A stretch of 14,957 nucleotides of DNA from Deltaproteobacteria bacterium (GCA_005879095.1 VBLM01000215.1:1-14957), one strand, 5' to 3'. Shown: positions 1 to 7,513, numbered from the stretch's first letter. A program made the numbers and translations. Notes: generated by a model from the sequence alone, not told the origin.

Positions 1-332
1 TGGCATCCGGCAGCCGTGGCCATGCCGTGCACGGAAGCGATCACCGGCTGCGGAATCGACTGGATCGTCTCCATCAGCTGCGTGCAGACCTCGAACAGCT
101 GCCGGTAGAAAGCGTCGTCGCGCCCGGTCATCTCGCCGATGTCGTGACCGGCCGAAAAAGCTGGACCGTTGGCGCGCAGGACCGCGACGCGCACCGCAGG
201 GTCCTCTCCGATGCCCCGGAAGACGTCGATCAGCTCCTGCAGCGTTTCGAGCGACAACGCGTTGCGGCGCTCGGGCCGGTTGAGCGTGACGAACGCAAGC
301 GATCCGTCGCGCTCGGTCAGGACGTTGGCCAT
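1..332 (-). CDS. Enoyl-CoA hydratase/isomerase family protein (ECHDC3-like), N-terminal part
   Basis: Crotonase-fold enzyme acting on acyl-CoA thioesters. The first 110 codons are present and the gene continues beyond the left edge. The protein begins MANVLTERDG and shows the family's LNRPERRNALS segment near residue 17. The oxyanion-hole segment FSAGHDIGEM follows near residue 60, and VIASVHGMATAAGCQ sits at the edge, where the second oxyanion-hole glycine region lies. The AGHD and ATAAGCQ wording, with a FEVCTQLM helix between, resembles the ECHDC3 (enoyl-CoA hydratase domain-containing 3) subgroup rather than classical FadB or Crt; this is from memory of the family. The start is set by AAGGAG at 339-344, six bases before the ATG. 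It is divergent from the M13 peptidase gene with only 69 bp between start codons. Substrate cannot be told from this fragment. Confidence 0.9.
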   Translation of the reverse strand, partial: MANVLTERDGSLAFVTLNRPERRNALSLETLQELIDVFRGIGEDPAVRVAVLRANGPAFSAGHDIGEMTGRDDAFYRQLFEVCTQLMETIQSIPQPVIASVHGMATAAGC

Positions 333-401
333 GGTTCGCTCCTTTGCAGACGGCAACTAACACCGGGACGCCGCGGGCGCCACCGTGCACAGTGCCGCGC
401 C

Positions 402-2441
402 ATGCGCAAGCTCGCCCTGTTGTGCCTCGTCCTGTCGTGCCGATCGACGCCCCAGACCGTCCCCGCGGCGCCGCTCCCGGTGACGCCGCCATCCGCCGAA
501 CGGCAGGCTTCGCCGCCTCCGCCGCCCGGCATCGACCTTTCCATCATCGACCGCGCGGTGCAGCCGTGCGACGACTTCTACCGGTTCGTCTGCGGCAAGT
601 GGCTCGATCGCACGCCGATCCCGGAGGACCGGCCGCTGTGGGGCCGCGCCTTCTCCGCGATCCTCGAGCGCAACCAGGACGTCCTCCGGCAGATCCTCGA
701 GAAGGACGTGCGCGGCGAGCCCGACCCCGCCGACCCGTTCGTGGAAAAGGTGCGCGATTTCTACGCCGAATGCATGGACGAGCCGAAGGCCGAGACGGCG
801 AGCTTCAAGACGCTGCAGGAACAGCTCGCGGCCATCGACGCGGTCAGGGACGCGAAGGCGCTGGCGCGCGAGGTCGCGCAGCTCCACCGCGATGGAGCCA
901 AGCCGTTCTTCGGCTACACCGCCCAGCAGGATTACAAGGACGCCACGCAGGTGATCGGCGCGGTCGATCAGTCGGGGCTGGGCCTGCCCGACCGCGACTA
1001 CTATTTCAAGGAGGACAAGAAGTCGGTCGAGCTGCGCGCGCTCTACGTCGACAACGTCGGCAGGATGCTCGCGCTGGCGGGGCTGCCGGATCGGTCGAAG
1101 CGGATCATGGCGCTGGAGACCGAGCTCGCCAAGGCCTCGATGGACCGCGTCTCGCGGCGCGATCCGAACAAGGTCTATCACCGGCTCGACCGCGCCGGCC
1201 TCACCAGGGCGGCGCCGCGCTTCGCCTGGGACGATTACTTCACCGCGGTCGGTACGCCGGAAGTGCAGGCGCTCAACGTGACCGTGCCGCCGTTCTTCGA
1301 GGCGCTCGACGGCGTGACGCAGGACTTCGACGATCTGCGCATCTACCTGAAATGGCGCGCCATCGAGGCGGCCGCCGACGCGCTGGGCAAGAAGTTCGTC
1401 GACGAGCGCTTCCGCTTCAACCAGGCCTTGACCGGCGCCAAGGTCCTCCTGCCGCGGTGGAAGCGGTGCGTGACGATGACCGATCGCGCCCTCGGCGAGG
1501 CGCTCGGCCGCACCTTCGCGACCACCAGCGGCGGCGAGCAGGCGAAGGGGAAAGCGCGCGAGATGATCCAGGACATCGAGAAAGCGTTCGAGAACAACCT
1601 CGGCACGCTGGACTGGATGGACGAGCCGGCGAAGAAGGCGTCGCTGTACAAGCTGCACAAGATCGACAACAAGGTGGCCTTCCCAGAAAAATGGCGTGAT
1701 TACAGCAAGATGCAGATCGGGCGGGAGTCGCTGCTAGCGAATGTCCGCGCGGCGGCGGAGTTCGAAAACGCCCGCGAGCTGGCCAAGATCGGCAAGCCGG
1801 TCGACCGCAGCGAATGGCGGATGACGCCGCCGACGGTGAACGCCTACTACAACTCGTCGCTGAACGAGATGGTCTTTCCGGCGGGGATCATGCAGCTTCC
1901 GTTCTTCTCGCCGGAAGCGCCGCTGCCGTCGAACTACGGCGGACTCGGAATGGTGATGGGGCATGAGCTGACCCACGGTTTCGGCGACCGCGGCCGCAAG
2001 TTCGACGGCGACGGCAATCTGCACGAGTGGTGGTCGCCGCAGGTGAGCAAGGCCTTCACCGAGCGGGCCGAGTGCGTCGCGAAGCAGTACGACGGCTACG
2101 TCGCGGTCGACGACGTGCATCTCAACGGTCATCTGACGCTGGGCGAGAACATCGCCGACATCGGCGGGCTCAAGCTGATGATCTCGGCGCTGCGCGCGCG
2201 CGGGCCGACGCAGGAGGTCGGCGGCTTTACGCCCGAGCAGCAGGCGTTCATCGCGTTCGGTCAAGTGTGGTGCACGAACTACCGGCCGGAGGCGGCGCGG
2301 ACGCAGGCGCTGACGAACCCGCACTCGACGGGGCAGTGGCGGGTGAACGGCCCGGCTTCGGACAACCCCGACTTCGCGAAGGCGTTCTCTTGCCAACCGG
2401 GGAGTCCAATGGCCCCGATCAATCGATGCACGGTGTGGTGA
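402..2441 (+). CDS. M13 family zinc metallopeptidase, lipoprotein (PepO/neprilysin-like)
   Basis: A 679-residue endopeptidase predicted to sit on a lipid anchor in the envelope. The start chosen (ATG 402) gives MRKLALLCLVLSC, a short signal peptide with lipobox LVLSC; a much longer open frame begins at 27, but it overlaps the divergent gene and has no signal peptide there. A Pro-rich linker leads to the M13 N-terminal domain, recognisable by CDDFYRFVCGKWL near residue 60. The substrate-binding segment NAYYNSSLNEMVFPAGI is near 480. The zinc site HELTH is at 521-525, followed by FGDRGRKFDGDG, and GENIADIGG at 581-589 supplies the third zinc ligand, E582. The protein ends in CTVW, like the family's usual CxVW terminus, so it is full length and intact. 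No clear Shine-Dalgarno sequence precedes the start. The next gene (minus strand) converges on it. Confidence 0.95.
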   Translation: MRKLALLCLVLSCRSTPQTVPAAPLPVTPPSAERQASPPPPPGIDLSIIDRAVQPCDDFYRFVCGKWLDRTPIPEDRPLWGRAFSAILERNQDVLRQILEKDVRGEPDPADPFVEKVRDFYAECMDEPKAETASFKTLQEQLAAIDAVRDAKALAREVAQLHRDGAKPFFGYTAQQDYKDATQVIGAVDQSGLGLPDRDYYFKEDKKSVELRALYVDNVGRMLALAGLPDRSKRIMALETELAKASMDRVSRRDPNKVYHRLDRAGLTRAAPRFAWDDYFTAVGTPEVQALNVTVPPFFEALDGVTQDFDDLRIYLKWRAIEAAADALGKKFVDERFRFNQALTGAKVLLPRWKRCVTMTDRALGEALGRTFATTSGGEQAKGKAREMIQDIEKAFENNLGTLDWMDEPAKKASLYKLHKIDNKVAFPEKWRDYSKMQIGRESLLANVRAAAEFENARELAKIGKPVDRSEWRMTPPTVNAYYNSSLNEMVFPAGIMQLPFFSPEAPLPSNYGGLGMVMGHELTHGFGDRGRKFDGDGNLHEWWSPQVSKAFTERAECVAKQYDGYVAVDDVHLNGHLTLGENIADIGGLKLMISALRARGPTQEVGGFTPEQQAFIAFGQVWCTNYRPEAARTQALTNPHSTGQWRVNGPASDNPDFAKAFSCQPGSPMAPINRCTVW

Positions 2442-2544
2442 AAGCCGTGCACGGGCGCGTGCCCGAGCAGGTGCTCAAAAACGAGGACGGGGACGGGAAC
2501 GACGCGGGCACATCAACCAGCACCCGCACCGCACGCGCACGCTG
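2442..2544. other. Convergent intergenic region with degenerate ACGRGG hexamer repeats
   Basis: This lies between the ends of the M13 gene and the carboxypeptidase-regulatory/TonB-C gene (original stop at 2545). It contains four hexamer units at 2481-2504 (ACGAGG, ACGGGG, ACGGGA, ACGACG), framed by GTGCCCG at 2459-2465 and its inverse CGGGCAC at 2505-2511. A short hairpin, CGGGC-GCGT-GCCCG, sits close to the M13 stop codon but has no T-run, so it is a poor terminator candidate. The hexamer resembles the ACGAGA units in the long inverted repeat at 4841-4968. No gene is seen on either strand apart from the out-of-frame run-on of the broken minus-strand gene to 2513. Confidence 0.4.
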
Positions 2545-3103
2545 TTACTGCGGCAGCTTCAACCGAATCGTGAACGTGCGAGTCCATGTACGGCAGCCCC
2601 TTCAGCACCTTGCAGTTGCGCACCTGCCCGCCCACCGTCACCACGCAGCGGACCTGCATGGTGCCCTCGATACCCCGGTCGATCGCGTCCTGCGTGTACT
2701 CGGGGATGGGTCCGGAGATCATCGCGGGCGCCGTCATCGTGTCGTTGAACTCGACGGCCGTGTCGGACGGCGACAGCGCGACCGGGTTCGGCATCAGCGC
2801 CAGCCGGATGCGGACCCGGTGGCCTTTGAGCACCAGGCCGCCCGGCGCGAACGACTGGAAACCGTCGCGCTTGACGAGGAGGTCGTAGGTGCCCGCCGGC
2901 AACAGCGTCATCTCGAAGTTGCCGTCGGCGTCGGTGATGGCGCTCTGCTCGCCGATCAACGACGGACTGCGCGCCGTCACCTGCACGTCCCCGATCGGCG
3001 CCTGCGTCGTGGCGTCGACCACCACGCCGGTGAGGCTGCCGGGGGTTTCCGCCACCGCGCTCGTGGAGAGCGCGAAAAGCACTGAAAAGACGGCCATCCT
3101 CAT
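2545..3103 (-). CDS. Secreted carboxypeptidase-regulatory-like domain fused to TonB C-terminal domain; frame broken near 3' end
   Basis: The N-terminus MRMAVFSVLFALSTSAVAET is a cleavable signal peptide with no retained membrane anchor. Residues about 23-105 form a carboxypeptidase regulatory-like (Ig-type) fold: GSLTGVVVDATTQAPIGDV, then DADGNFEMTLLPAGTYDLLV. Residues about 118-170 match the start of the TonB C-terminal domain of the TonB at 6681-7406: VEFNDTMTAPAMISGPIPEY, then GTMQVRCVVTVGGQVRNC and KVLKGLPYMD. At about 2578-2582 the frame shifts and roughly 26 residues of the domain are missing; the proper ending TFTIRLKLPQ-stop is still readable in another frame, with TAA at 2545-2547. 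As the sequence stands, translation runs on out of frame to a TGA at 2513. The start follows the DUF885 stop by 39 bp, with no clear ribosome-binding site, so translational coupling is possible. The function of such a soluble TonB-C protein is unknown. Confidence 0.8.
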
Positions 3104-3142
3104 TGCAGGACGAGCCTATCCGACCTCTCGCCGGCGAGCCAC

Positions 3143-4807
3143 TTACAAGCCGGCGAGGACCGCCTTGCGCAACAGATTCGGCGGCAGTGAAAGGCCTGCT
3201 GGTCGAAGCCCCGTGCTTTCTCGGCGGCCTCGCGCAGCTCGAGCAGGCGGATATATCCGTAGAAATAGGCCGTGGCCTGGGCGGGCGCGCGGAAGGTGAA
3301 GCGGTCGACCTCTTCGGTCGCGAAGGCCGGCGACAGTCCGACCTCGCGCTGCAGGAATTCGCGCGCCGCTTCCGGCGTCCACTTGCCCATCTGCAGCTCG
3401 GGATCGAGGAACGCCCGCGCCGCCCGCTGCAGCCGGAGCTGGAGCGAGATCAGCTTGCCCTCGTCGGGCATGTACGGAAGGGTGATGGCCTCGGCGTAGA
3501 GTCCCCAGCCCTCGACGTTGACGCTGTTGAAGGCGAACACCGCCCGCGCCACCGAGACGCCGCTCTCGACCATCCGCGAGAACTGCAGCTCATGTCCGGG
3601 GCGCGCCTCGTGCGCGGTCAGCGTCCAGGCCGCGGCATCGTAGTTGAAGTCGTCGTACTTCTGTTCGGTCTTGCCGGGCACGCTGAGCGGCAGCACGAAC
3701 TCGCCCTGCTCGCCGGTGTTGCCGAGCAGCCGCGGCGGGTTCATGTGCGGCGCCGGCTGCTGCGCGTTCTCCGCCGGCGTTCCCAGCCGGATGCGCGCCG
3801 GCCGCGACGGCAGCGTGACCAGCTTGTGCTCGCGGATGATCTGCTCGATCTGCCCGAGCCGCTTTTCGTAGAACGCCAGCACCTGGTCATCGGGAATCTG
3901 CGCCTTCTTCAGCTGCTTGATGGCCTCGCGGTAATCGGAACTGCATCTCGCCCTGGATCTGCGCGAACGCCGCGTGCGCACGCTGCGCGAGGTCGGCAGC
4001 GGGAATGTCGACGCCCACCTGTTCGAGCTGGAACTGGTACAGCTCGGGCGGCAGGCGGAAGTCGTCGCGCGCCTTGGGCAGCACCTCGGCCTTGACGAAC
4101 TCCAGATAGTCCGCCAGCTGTTTGCGGATGACAGAGGCCGCCTCTTCGTGGCCGGCGATCGCGTACTTCTGGAACAGCTTCTCGATCCCGTCGATGAGGA
4201 ATTGCGACGTCGAGAGGTCGTTTTCCACTTCGAGCTTGCTGGGCGCGAGCAGGCCCTTGGCGAATCCCTCGCGGGTTTCGGCCTCGGCGAGTTGCACGAT
4301 CGACGTCGTGCCCGGCTCGAGGCCAGCGTACTTGCGCACCCGCACCAGCGCCGCCGGGCGCCGCGCCGGAGCGATCTGATCGTCGAGCAGGCCGCGCACG
4401 CTGCCGAAGACGAGCCGGGGCAGGGCGTAGTAGGCCACGACCAGACGCTCGTTCAGCTCCGATCCTTTGACGTTCCGCTTCGCCGCATCGATCAGGATCG
4501 CCAGGTCCTGCGCCACCAGCGGATCCGATTCGCCCGCCTGGCGCCGCTCCAGCTCGGCCAGCGCGTCCTTCGTCGCCTGCCGCAACCGCTCGCGGTGGCC
4601 GGGCGCGAAGTCCGAGATCTTGTCGTCGATGCCGGCGACGCCGAGCCGCGCCGACAGCTCGGGGATGAAGCGGGCCTGTACGTCGAGCAGCAGCTGCGCG
4701 TTCTGGTTGCTGCGCTCGATCCAGGTTCTTGCGGAAGAGGCCGGAGGGGCGGGCGCGGCATGGGTACAGGCGAGGAGGGCGAGGGCGAGAACGGTTCGTT
4801 TGAGCAT
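3143..4807 (-). CDS. DUF885 family zincin-like metallopeptidase lipoprotein; frame broken twice
   Basis: Translation from ATG 4807 gives MLKRTVLALALLAC, a lipobox with the lipidated Cys at residue 14. The body matches DUF885 proteins. After about 286 residues the frame breaks at 3936-3941, between EMQ and DYREAIKQLKKAQIPDDQ, and some 15 residues are probably missing. The second segment carries the hallmark HEARPGHELQ (3583-3612) and EGWGLYAE (3490-3513), the presumed zinc-ligand motifs of this family, and RPPRLLGNTGEQGEF-type sequence upstream of them. A second break at about 3184-3190, after GFDQQAFH, drops an estimated 8-9 residues; the true ending LPPNLLRKAVLAGL-stop (TAA 3143-3145) lies in another frame. 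Read literally, the cell would make only the N-terminal part, ending at 3887 with no catalytic motif. A TTG start at 4840 is possible but would place residues before the signal peptide. Substrate unknown. Confidence 0.82.
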
Positions 4808-4840
4808 AAGGTGTCCGTCATCGATCGGGATTCCTGGCAA

Positions 4841-4968
4841 GTTCTAGGCACCCAGGTCTTGTTCTGGTTCTTGTTCTTGTTTGAGCTCGTGTTCCAGCTC
4901 TAGCTCGAGAACTGGGACAAGAGCACAAACAAGAACGAGAACGAGAACAAGTGCTGGGTGCCTAGAAC
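4841..4968. repeat. 128-bp long inverted repeat with 64-bp arms and hexamer body (MITE-like or hairpin element)
   Basis: Position i pairs with 9809-i over the whole element. The outer 15 bp, GTTCTAGGCACCCAG, are perfectly inverted at the other end. Inside, the arms carry four hexamer units each: TTGTTC, TGGTTC, TTGTTC, TTGTTT at 4859-4882 and AAACAA, GAACGA, GAACGA, GAACAA at 4927-4950. By hand count about 54 of 64 positions are Watson-Crick pairs and two more are G-T. Mismatches are at 4856, 4857, 4866, 4884, 4889, 4898, 4902 and 4904, so there is almost no loop. It starts four bases after the CAP-lipoprotein stop codon and ends 33 bp before the DUF885 start codon. It is clearly richer in A+T than its surroundings and has no coding capacity. 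No target-site duplication is evident. It could be a MITE, a REP-like element, or a transcribed RNA hairpin that terminates or processes the mRNA. Confidence 0.9.
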
Positions 4969-4972
4969 GCTC

Positions 4973-6661
4973 TTAATGGCGCTTTGGAGGAGGTGGCGGC
5001 GGCGGCGCCTTCTTGGTCGTTCCCGCCTTCTTCCCCCTGACCGCGGCCTTTGCCCCCTGGTGCCGGGTCCCCATCAGCACCATCACGAACGGCGCTCCCT
5101 TCCCGAACTGCGGCGAAGTCCCCACCGCAACCCCGACGCCGACCAGCTTCGAATTTCCCACGACCGTCGGCTGCTCGGCGACGTCGAGCGCGATGGTCCC
5201 GTCGGGCACGAACCCGCCCAGCTGGCTCACCGTCATCGACTCCTTGTAGAGCGGCGCCATGATCTCGGTCTCCTTCTCCTTCGAAGGCTTGCCGCCGTTC
5301 GCCGCCGCGGCTTCCGCATAAGCCTGCGCGATCTGGTCCAACGTCTTGTCCTTCGTCGCCGGCTCGACCCGCGCGTCCGCCCGCTTCTTCTCGATCGCCT
5401 GGTACAGCTTGGCCTTCACCGCCTCTGCATCGACCGGCGGTCGCTGCTTGATGAACAGCTCGGCCGCGATGTACGTCGGCTTGTCCGCGATCACCGGGCC
5501 CTTCACCACGCCCACGCCGACGTCGGTGACGTCCGGGTTCATGGTGTTCGAGCGATCGCTCGGACTGTCGGAAAACCGCGTGTACACGTCGTCGATGCTG
5601 AACCCCTGCGCCATGCTCTCCAGCAGCATCGGCGCCGCGATCTCCGCGCTCTTGAGCGCCTGGTTCAGGTCGGCCGAGGTGATCCCTTTTCCCTCGGAGC
5701 GCTTCTGCGCGATGTTGCGCGCGATGTCCGACAGCGCCGGCAGCGGCTTCAGCTCCTTGATCCCCGCCTCCTTGCGGTCGCTGTTGACCAGGTCGAGGAG
5801 CTGCTTCTCCGCCTGCCCGGTGTCGACGGGCCCCTTGGCAGCCTCCGGCACCTTGGCCGCGACCGGCGGCGCGGTATTGCACCAGACGGGGAAGTTGGTG
5901 ACGAGCGTGTCGGTGCCTTCTTTGTCGGCCACCACCTGGATCAGCATCTTGCCGGCGTGATCGCCGCACTTGAGATCCACCTTGAACGCCATGCCGGTCG
6001 ATTCCGGCGACTTCTGCATCGCGCCGATCGGATCCACGACCTCCACCTTCGGCTTCGACAGGACGCCGGTCACCGACCCTTCCAGTGTCGCTGCCGTGTT
6101 CGGCGCCAGCCGTTTTGGCAGCGGCTGGATGTCGATGGTCTGGTCATAGAAGACCACCACCACGTGCGTCAGGTTTTTCTTGAGCCGTTCGGTCATCATC
6201 CCGTAGAGCGGCTGCTGCGCGGAGGCGGCGAAACCGATCACCGGATCGACCACTGCCTGCGCAATCACCCGTACGTCCTCGCTCTCGAGGTCGCTCATCA
6301 GCATCCGCTGCACGGTCCCGGGAAGGCCGAAGTGCCGGGAGAGGAACGACCGCACCCCTTCCGGCGGAAGCTCCTTTTCCTTCCAGCCGAGGAGCGTGTC
6401 GGCCATCGCGCACAGCCTGCCGTCGGGCTGCGGCTTCTGCCCCTTGGGGCCGCGCTGGTCGATCTCCTGGGTGAGCGCGCCGTTGGCGCCGGCTTCCGGA
6501 CAGGCCAGCGTCTTGTCGGGGCCGTATTTTTCGGTCGGCGGCCGCTCCGGCTTGAACTCGCCGTTCTCCAGCTTGCCCGGCGATCGCTTCACGGCCTGCA
6601 ACGCCCCGGCACACCCGATCACCACCGGCAGCAGCGCTGCGAGTCTTCCAAATCTTGTCAT
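4973..6661 (-). CDS. CAP-domain (SCP/YkwD-like) lipoprotein with degenerate repeated halves
   Basis: A 562-residue intact protein. MTRFGRLAALLPVVIGC is a lipoprotein signal peptide with Cys17. Residues about 50-120 (LCAMADTLLGW, SRHFGLPGTV) and 160-262 (beta-rich, Cys232 and Cys261) form an N-terminal region typical of large myxobacterial CAP proteins. Residues 285-405 read as a CAP-like domain: LLDLVNSDRKEAGIKEL, ALSDIARNIAQKR, NTMNPDVTDVGVGVV. Residues 415-532 look like a second, similar unit: KLYQAIEKKRADARV, LDQIAQAYAEAAA, KLVGVGVAVG. The usual CAP His/Glu site residues are not evident, suggesting a binding or structural rather than an enzymatic role. The tail is Lys-rich with seven prolines before KRH. 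GGAGG at 6668-6672 lies six bases before ATG 6661. The start is 19 bp after the tonB stop, so the two are probably one operon. Confidence 0.82.
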   Translation of the reverse strand: MTRFGRLAALLPVVIGCAGALQAVKRSPGKLENGEFKPERPPTEKYGPDKTLACPEAGANGALTQEIDQRGPKGQKPQPDGRLCAMADTLLGWKEKELPPEGVRSFLSRHFGLPGTVQRMLMSDLESEDVRVIAQAVVDPVIGFAASAQQPLYGMMTERLKKNLTHVVVVFYDQTIDIQPLPKRLAPNTAATLEGSVTGVLSKPKVEVVDPIGAMQKSPESTGMAFKVDLKCGDHAGKMLIQVVADKEGTDTLVTNFPVWCNTAPPVAAKVPEAAKGPVDTGQAEKQLLDLVNSDRKEAGIKELKPLPALSDIARNIAQKRSEGKGITSADLNQALKSAEIAAPMLLESMAQGFSIDDVYTRFSDSPSDRSNTMNPDVTDVGVGVVKGPVIADKPTYIAAELFIKQRPPVDAEAVKAKLYQAIEKKRADARVEPATKDKTLDQIAQAYAEAAAANGGKPSKEKETEIMAPLYKESMTVSQLGGFVPDGTIALDVAEQPTVVGNSKLVGVGVAVGTSPQFGKGAPFVMVLMGTRHQGAKAAVRGKKAGTTKKAPPPPPPPKRH

Positions 6662-6667
6662 GAGACG

Positions 6668-6672
6668 CCTCC
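6668..6672 (-). promoter_or_regulatory. Strong ribosome binding site of the CAP lipoprotein gene
   Basis: GGAGG on the minus strand, six bases from ATG 6661. It lies in the 19-bp gap after the tonB stop codon and fixes the start of the CAP lipoprotein. Confidence 0.8.
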
Positions 6673-6680
6673 AGCGACAC

Positions 6681-7406
6681 TTACTGCGGGAGCGTGAGCT
6701 TGATCTTGAACGTGTAGTCGACCTCGATCGGCTGCCCGTGCAGCAGCGCCGGCGAGTACCGCCTGCGCTCGAGCGCGTCGATTACCGCCCGGTCCATGAA
6801 CGGCAGGCTCTTGAGGACCCGGCAGTTGCGCACCTGGCCCTGGGTCGAGACCACGCACTTCACGATCATGGTGCCCTCGACCTCTTTCTCCAGCGCCTGC
6901 GGGGTGTATTCGGGGTTCGGTCCGGAGAGTACTTGTGGAGGAGTCATGGTCTCGTTGAACTCGACGGGGCCGGTTCCCACGCCGGTACCGCCGATCTGCC
7001 CTCCGACCACCCCGCCCACCACTCCGCCGACCACGCCGCCCTCGACGCCGCCCTCCACGCCCTCGTCCTCGCTCTCTTCCTCGACCGGCTCGGGCGGCTT
7101 CTCCTCGACCTTGGGGATCTCCTTGGGCTGGATCACCGCGGTGGGCGGAATGATCACCTTCTTCGGCGTCTGCGGCCGCGGCGTCTTCGGCTTGTGACCG
7201 GCCGGTGGAGGTGGCGGCGGCGGAGGCGGGGGTGGCGGCGGCCGGAACTGCACCGCGACCGCGGCCTCGGTGTGCTTGGGCAGGTGCGCCTTGACGTAGG
7301 CGAAGAAGAGCGCCAGGCCGATCACCGCTCCGTGGAGCAGGACCGAGACCATCATCGATGTGCCCGCCCGACGCTTGGCCCGGGGAGCGGTGATGTTGTC
7401 GAACAA
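6681..7406 (-). CDS. tonB: Energy transducer TonB (TTG start)
   Basis: A 241-residue inner-membrane protein that passes proton-motive force to TonB-dependent outer-membrane receptors. The start is a TTG at 7404-7406, preceded by AAAGGGG (7412-7418), giving MFDNITAPRAKRRAG; upstream in-frame codons add a Pro/Gly stretch with no signal. The membrane helix at 17-38 carries the SxxxH motif (Ser21, His25) known in E. coli TonB to couple to ExbB/ExbD. Then come 13 consecutive prolines (56-68), a Lys/Pro-rich stretch, an acidic stretch (101-115), and Gly-Val tetrapeptide repeats (116-140). The TonB C-terminal domain fills about 147-241, with VEGTMIVKCVVSTQGQVRNC and the ending TFKIKLTLPQ. No exbB or exbD gene is in the window. 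It lies downstream of the receptor gene, separated by a terminator, and just ahead of the CAP lipoprotein. The match to TonB is strong; which receptors it serves is inference. Confidence 0.92.
   Translation of the reverse strand: MFDNITAPRAKRRAGTSMMVSVLLHGAVIGLALFFAYVKAHLPKHTEAAVAVQFRPPPPPPPPPPPPPAGHKPKTPRPQTPKKVIIPPTAVIQPKEIPKVEEKPPEPVEEESEDEGVEGGVEGGVVGGVVGGVVGGQIGGTGVGTGPVEFNETMTPPQVLSGPNPEYTPQALEKEVEGTMIVKCVVSTQGQVRNCRVLKSLPFMDRAVIDALERRRYSPALLHGQPIEVDYTFKIKLTLPQ
6987..7061 (-). repeat. In-frame GGVV/GGVE tetrapeptide repeat tract in tonB
   Basis: Residues 116-140 of TonB are built from GVEG twice, GVVG three times and GQIG. The DNA is a degenerate 12-bp tandem repeat, so length variation by slippage would stay in frame. 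It follows an acidic stretch and precedes the TonB C-terminal domain, as a flexible or extended spacer across the periplasm. Confidence 0.75.
7203..7241 (-). repeat. Thirteen-proline tract in tonB
   Basis: Thirteen successive proline codons (CCG, CCA, CCC, CCT mixed) encode residues 56-68, just outside the membrane helix. Pro-rich rigid spacers are usual in TonB. The mixed codons argue for selected protein sequence rather than simple repeat expansion. Confidence 0.85.
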
Positions 7407-7411
7407 ATGTG

Positions 7412-7418
7412 CCCCTTT
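7412..7418 (-). promoter_or_regulatory. Ribosome binding site that fixes the tonB TTG start
   Basis: AAAGGGG on the minus strand, with five bases between it and the TTG at 7404-7406. This is the main reason for choosing TTG over upstream codons. A small hairpin, TCCGGC-CTCC-GCCGGA, lies just upstream in the leader at about 7445-7460. Confidence 0.65.
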
Positions 7419-7513
7419 GCGCGGCGGAAAGCCGGGACAATTAGTCCGGCCTCCGCCGGATGTCAACGCCCGAGGGCCCGAAAGGATCCAAAACGAGAAC
7501 GGTCAGTTGAAAT

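Noticed and set aside
27..401. N-terminal extension of the M13 peptidase frame from position 27
   Set aside because: It overlaps the divergent enoyl-CoA hydratase gene and would place an internal lipoprotein signal peptide at residue 126; the ATG at 402 gives a proper signal peptide and lipobox.
357..1658. Long minus-strand open frame opposite the M13 gene, and similar long open frames opposite the CAP and receptor genes
   Set aside because: Arg/Gly/Ala/Leu-rich translations with no family features; they are the expected antisense shadows of high-GC genes with strong third-position GC bias.
4805..4840. TTG start at 4840 for the DUF885 protein
   Set aside because: It would add 11 residues ahead of a well-formed lipoprotein signal peptide that begins at ATG 4807, and it directly abuts the inverted repeat.
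4958..6697. Plus-strand 579-codon open frame opposite the CAP lipoprotein
   Set aside because: Arg/His/Leu-rich composition, no start signal, and the minus strand carries a protein with signal peptide, ribosome-binding site and domain motifs.
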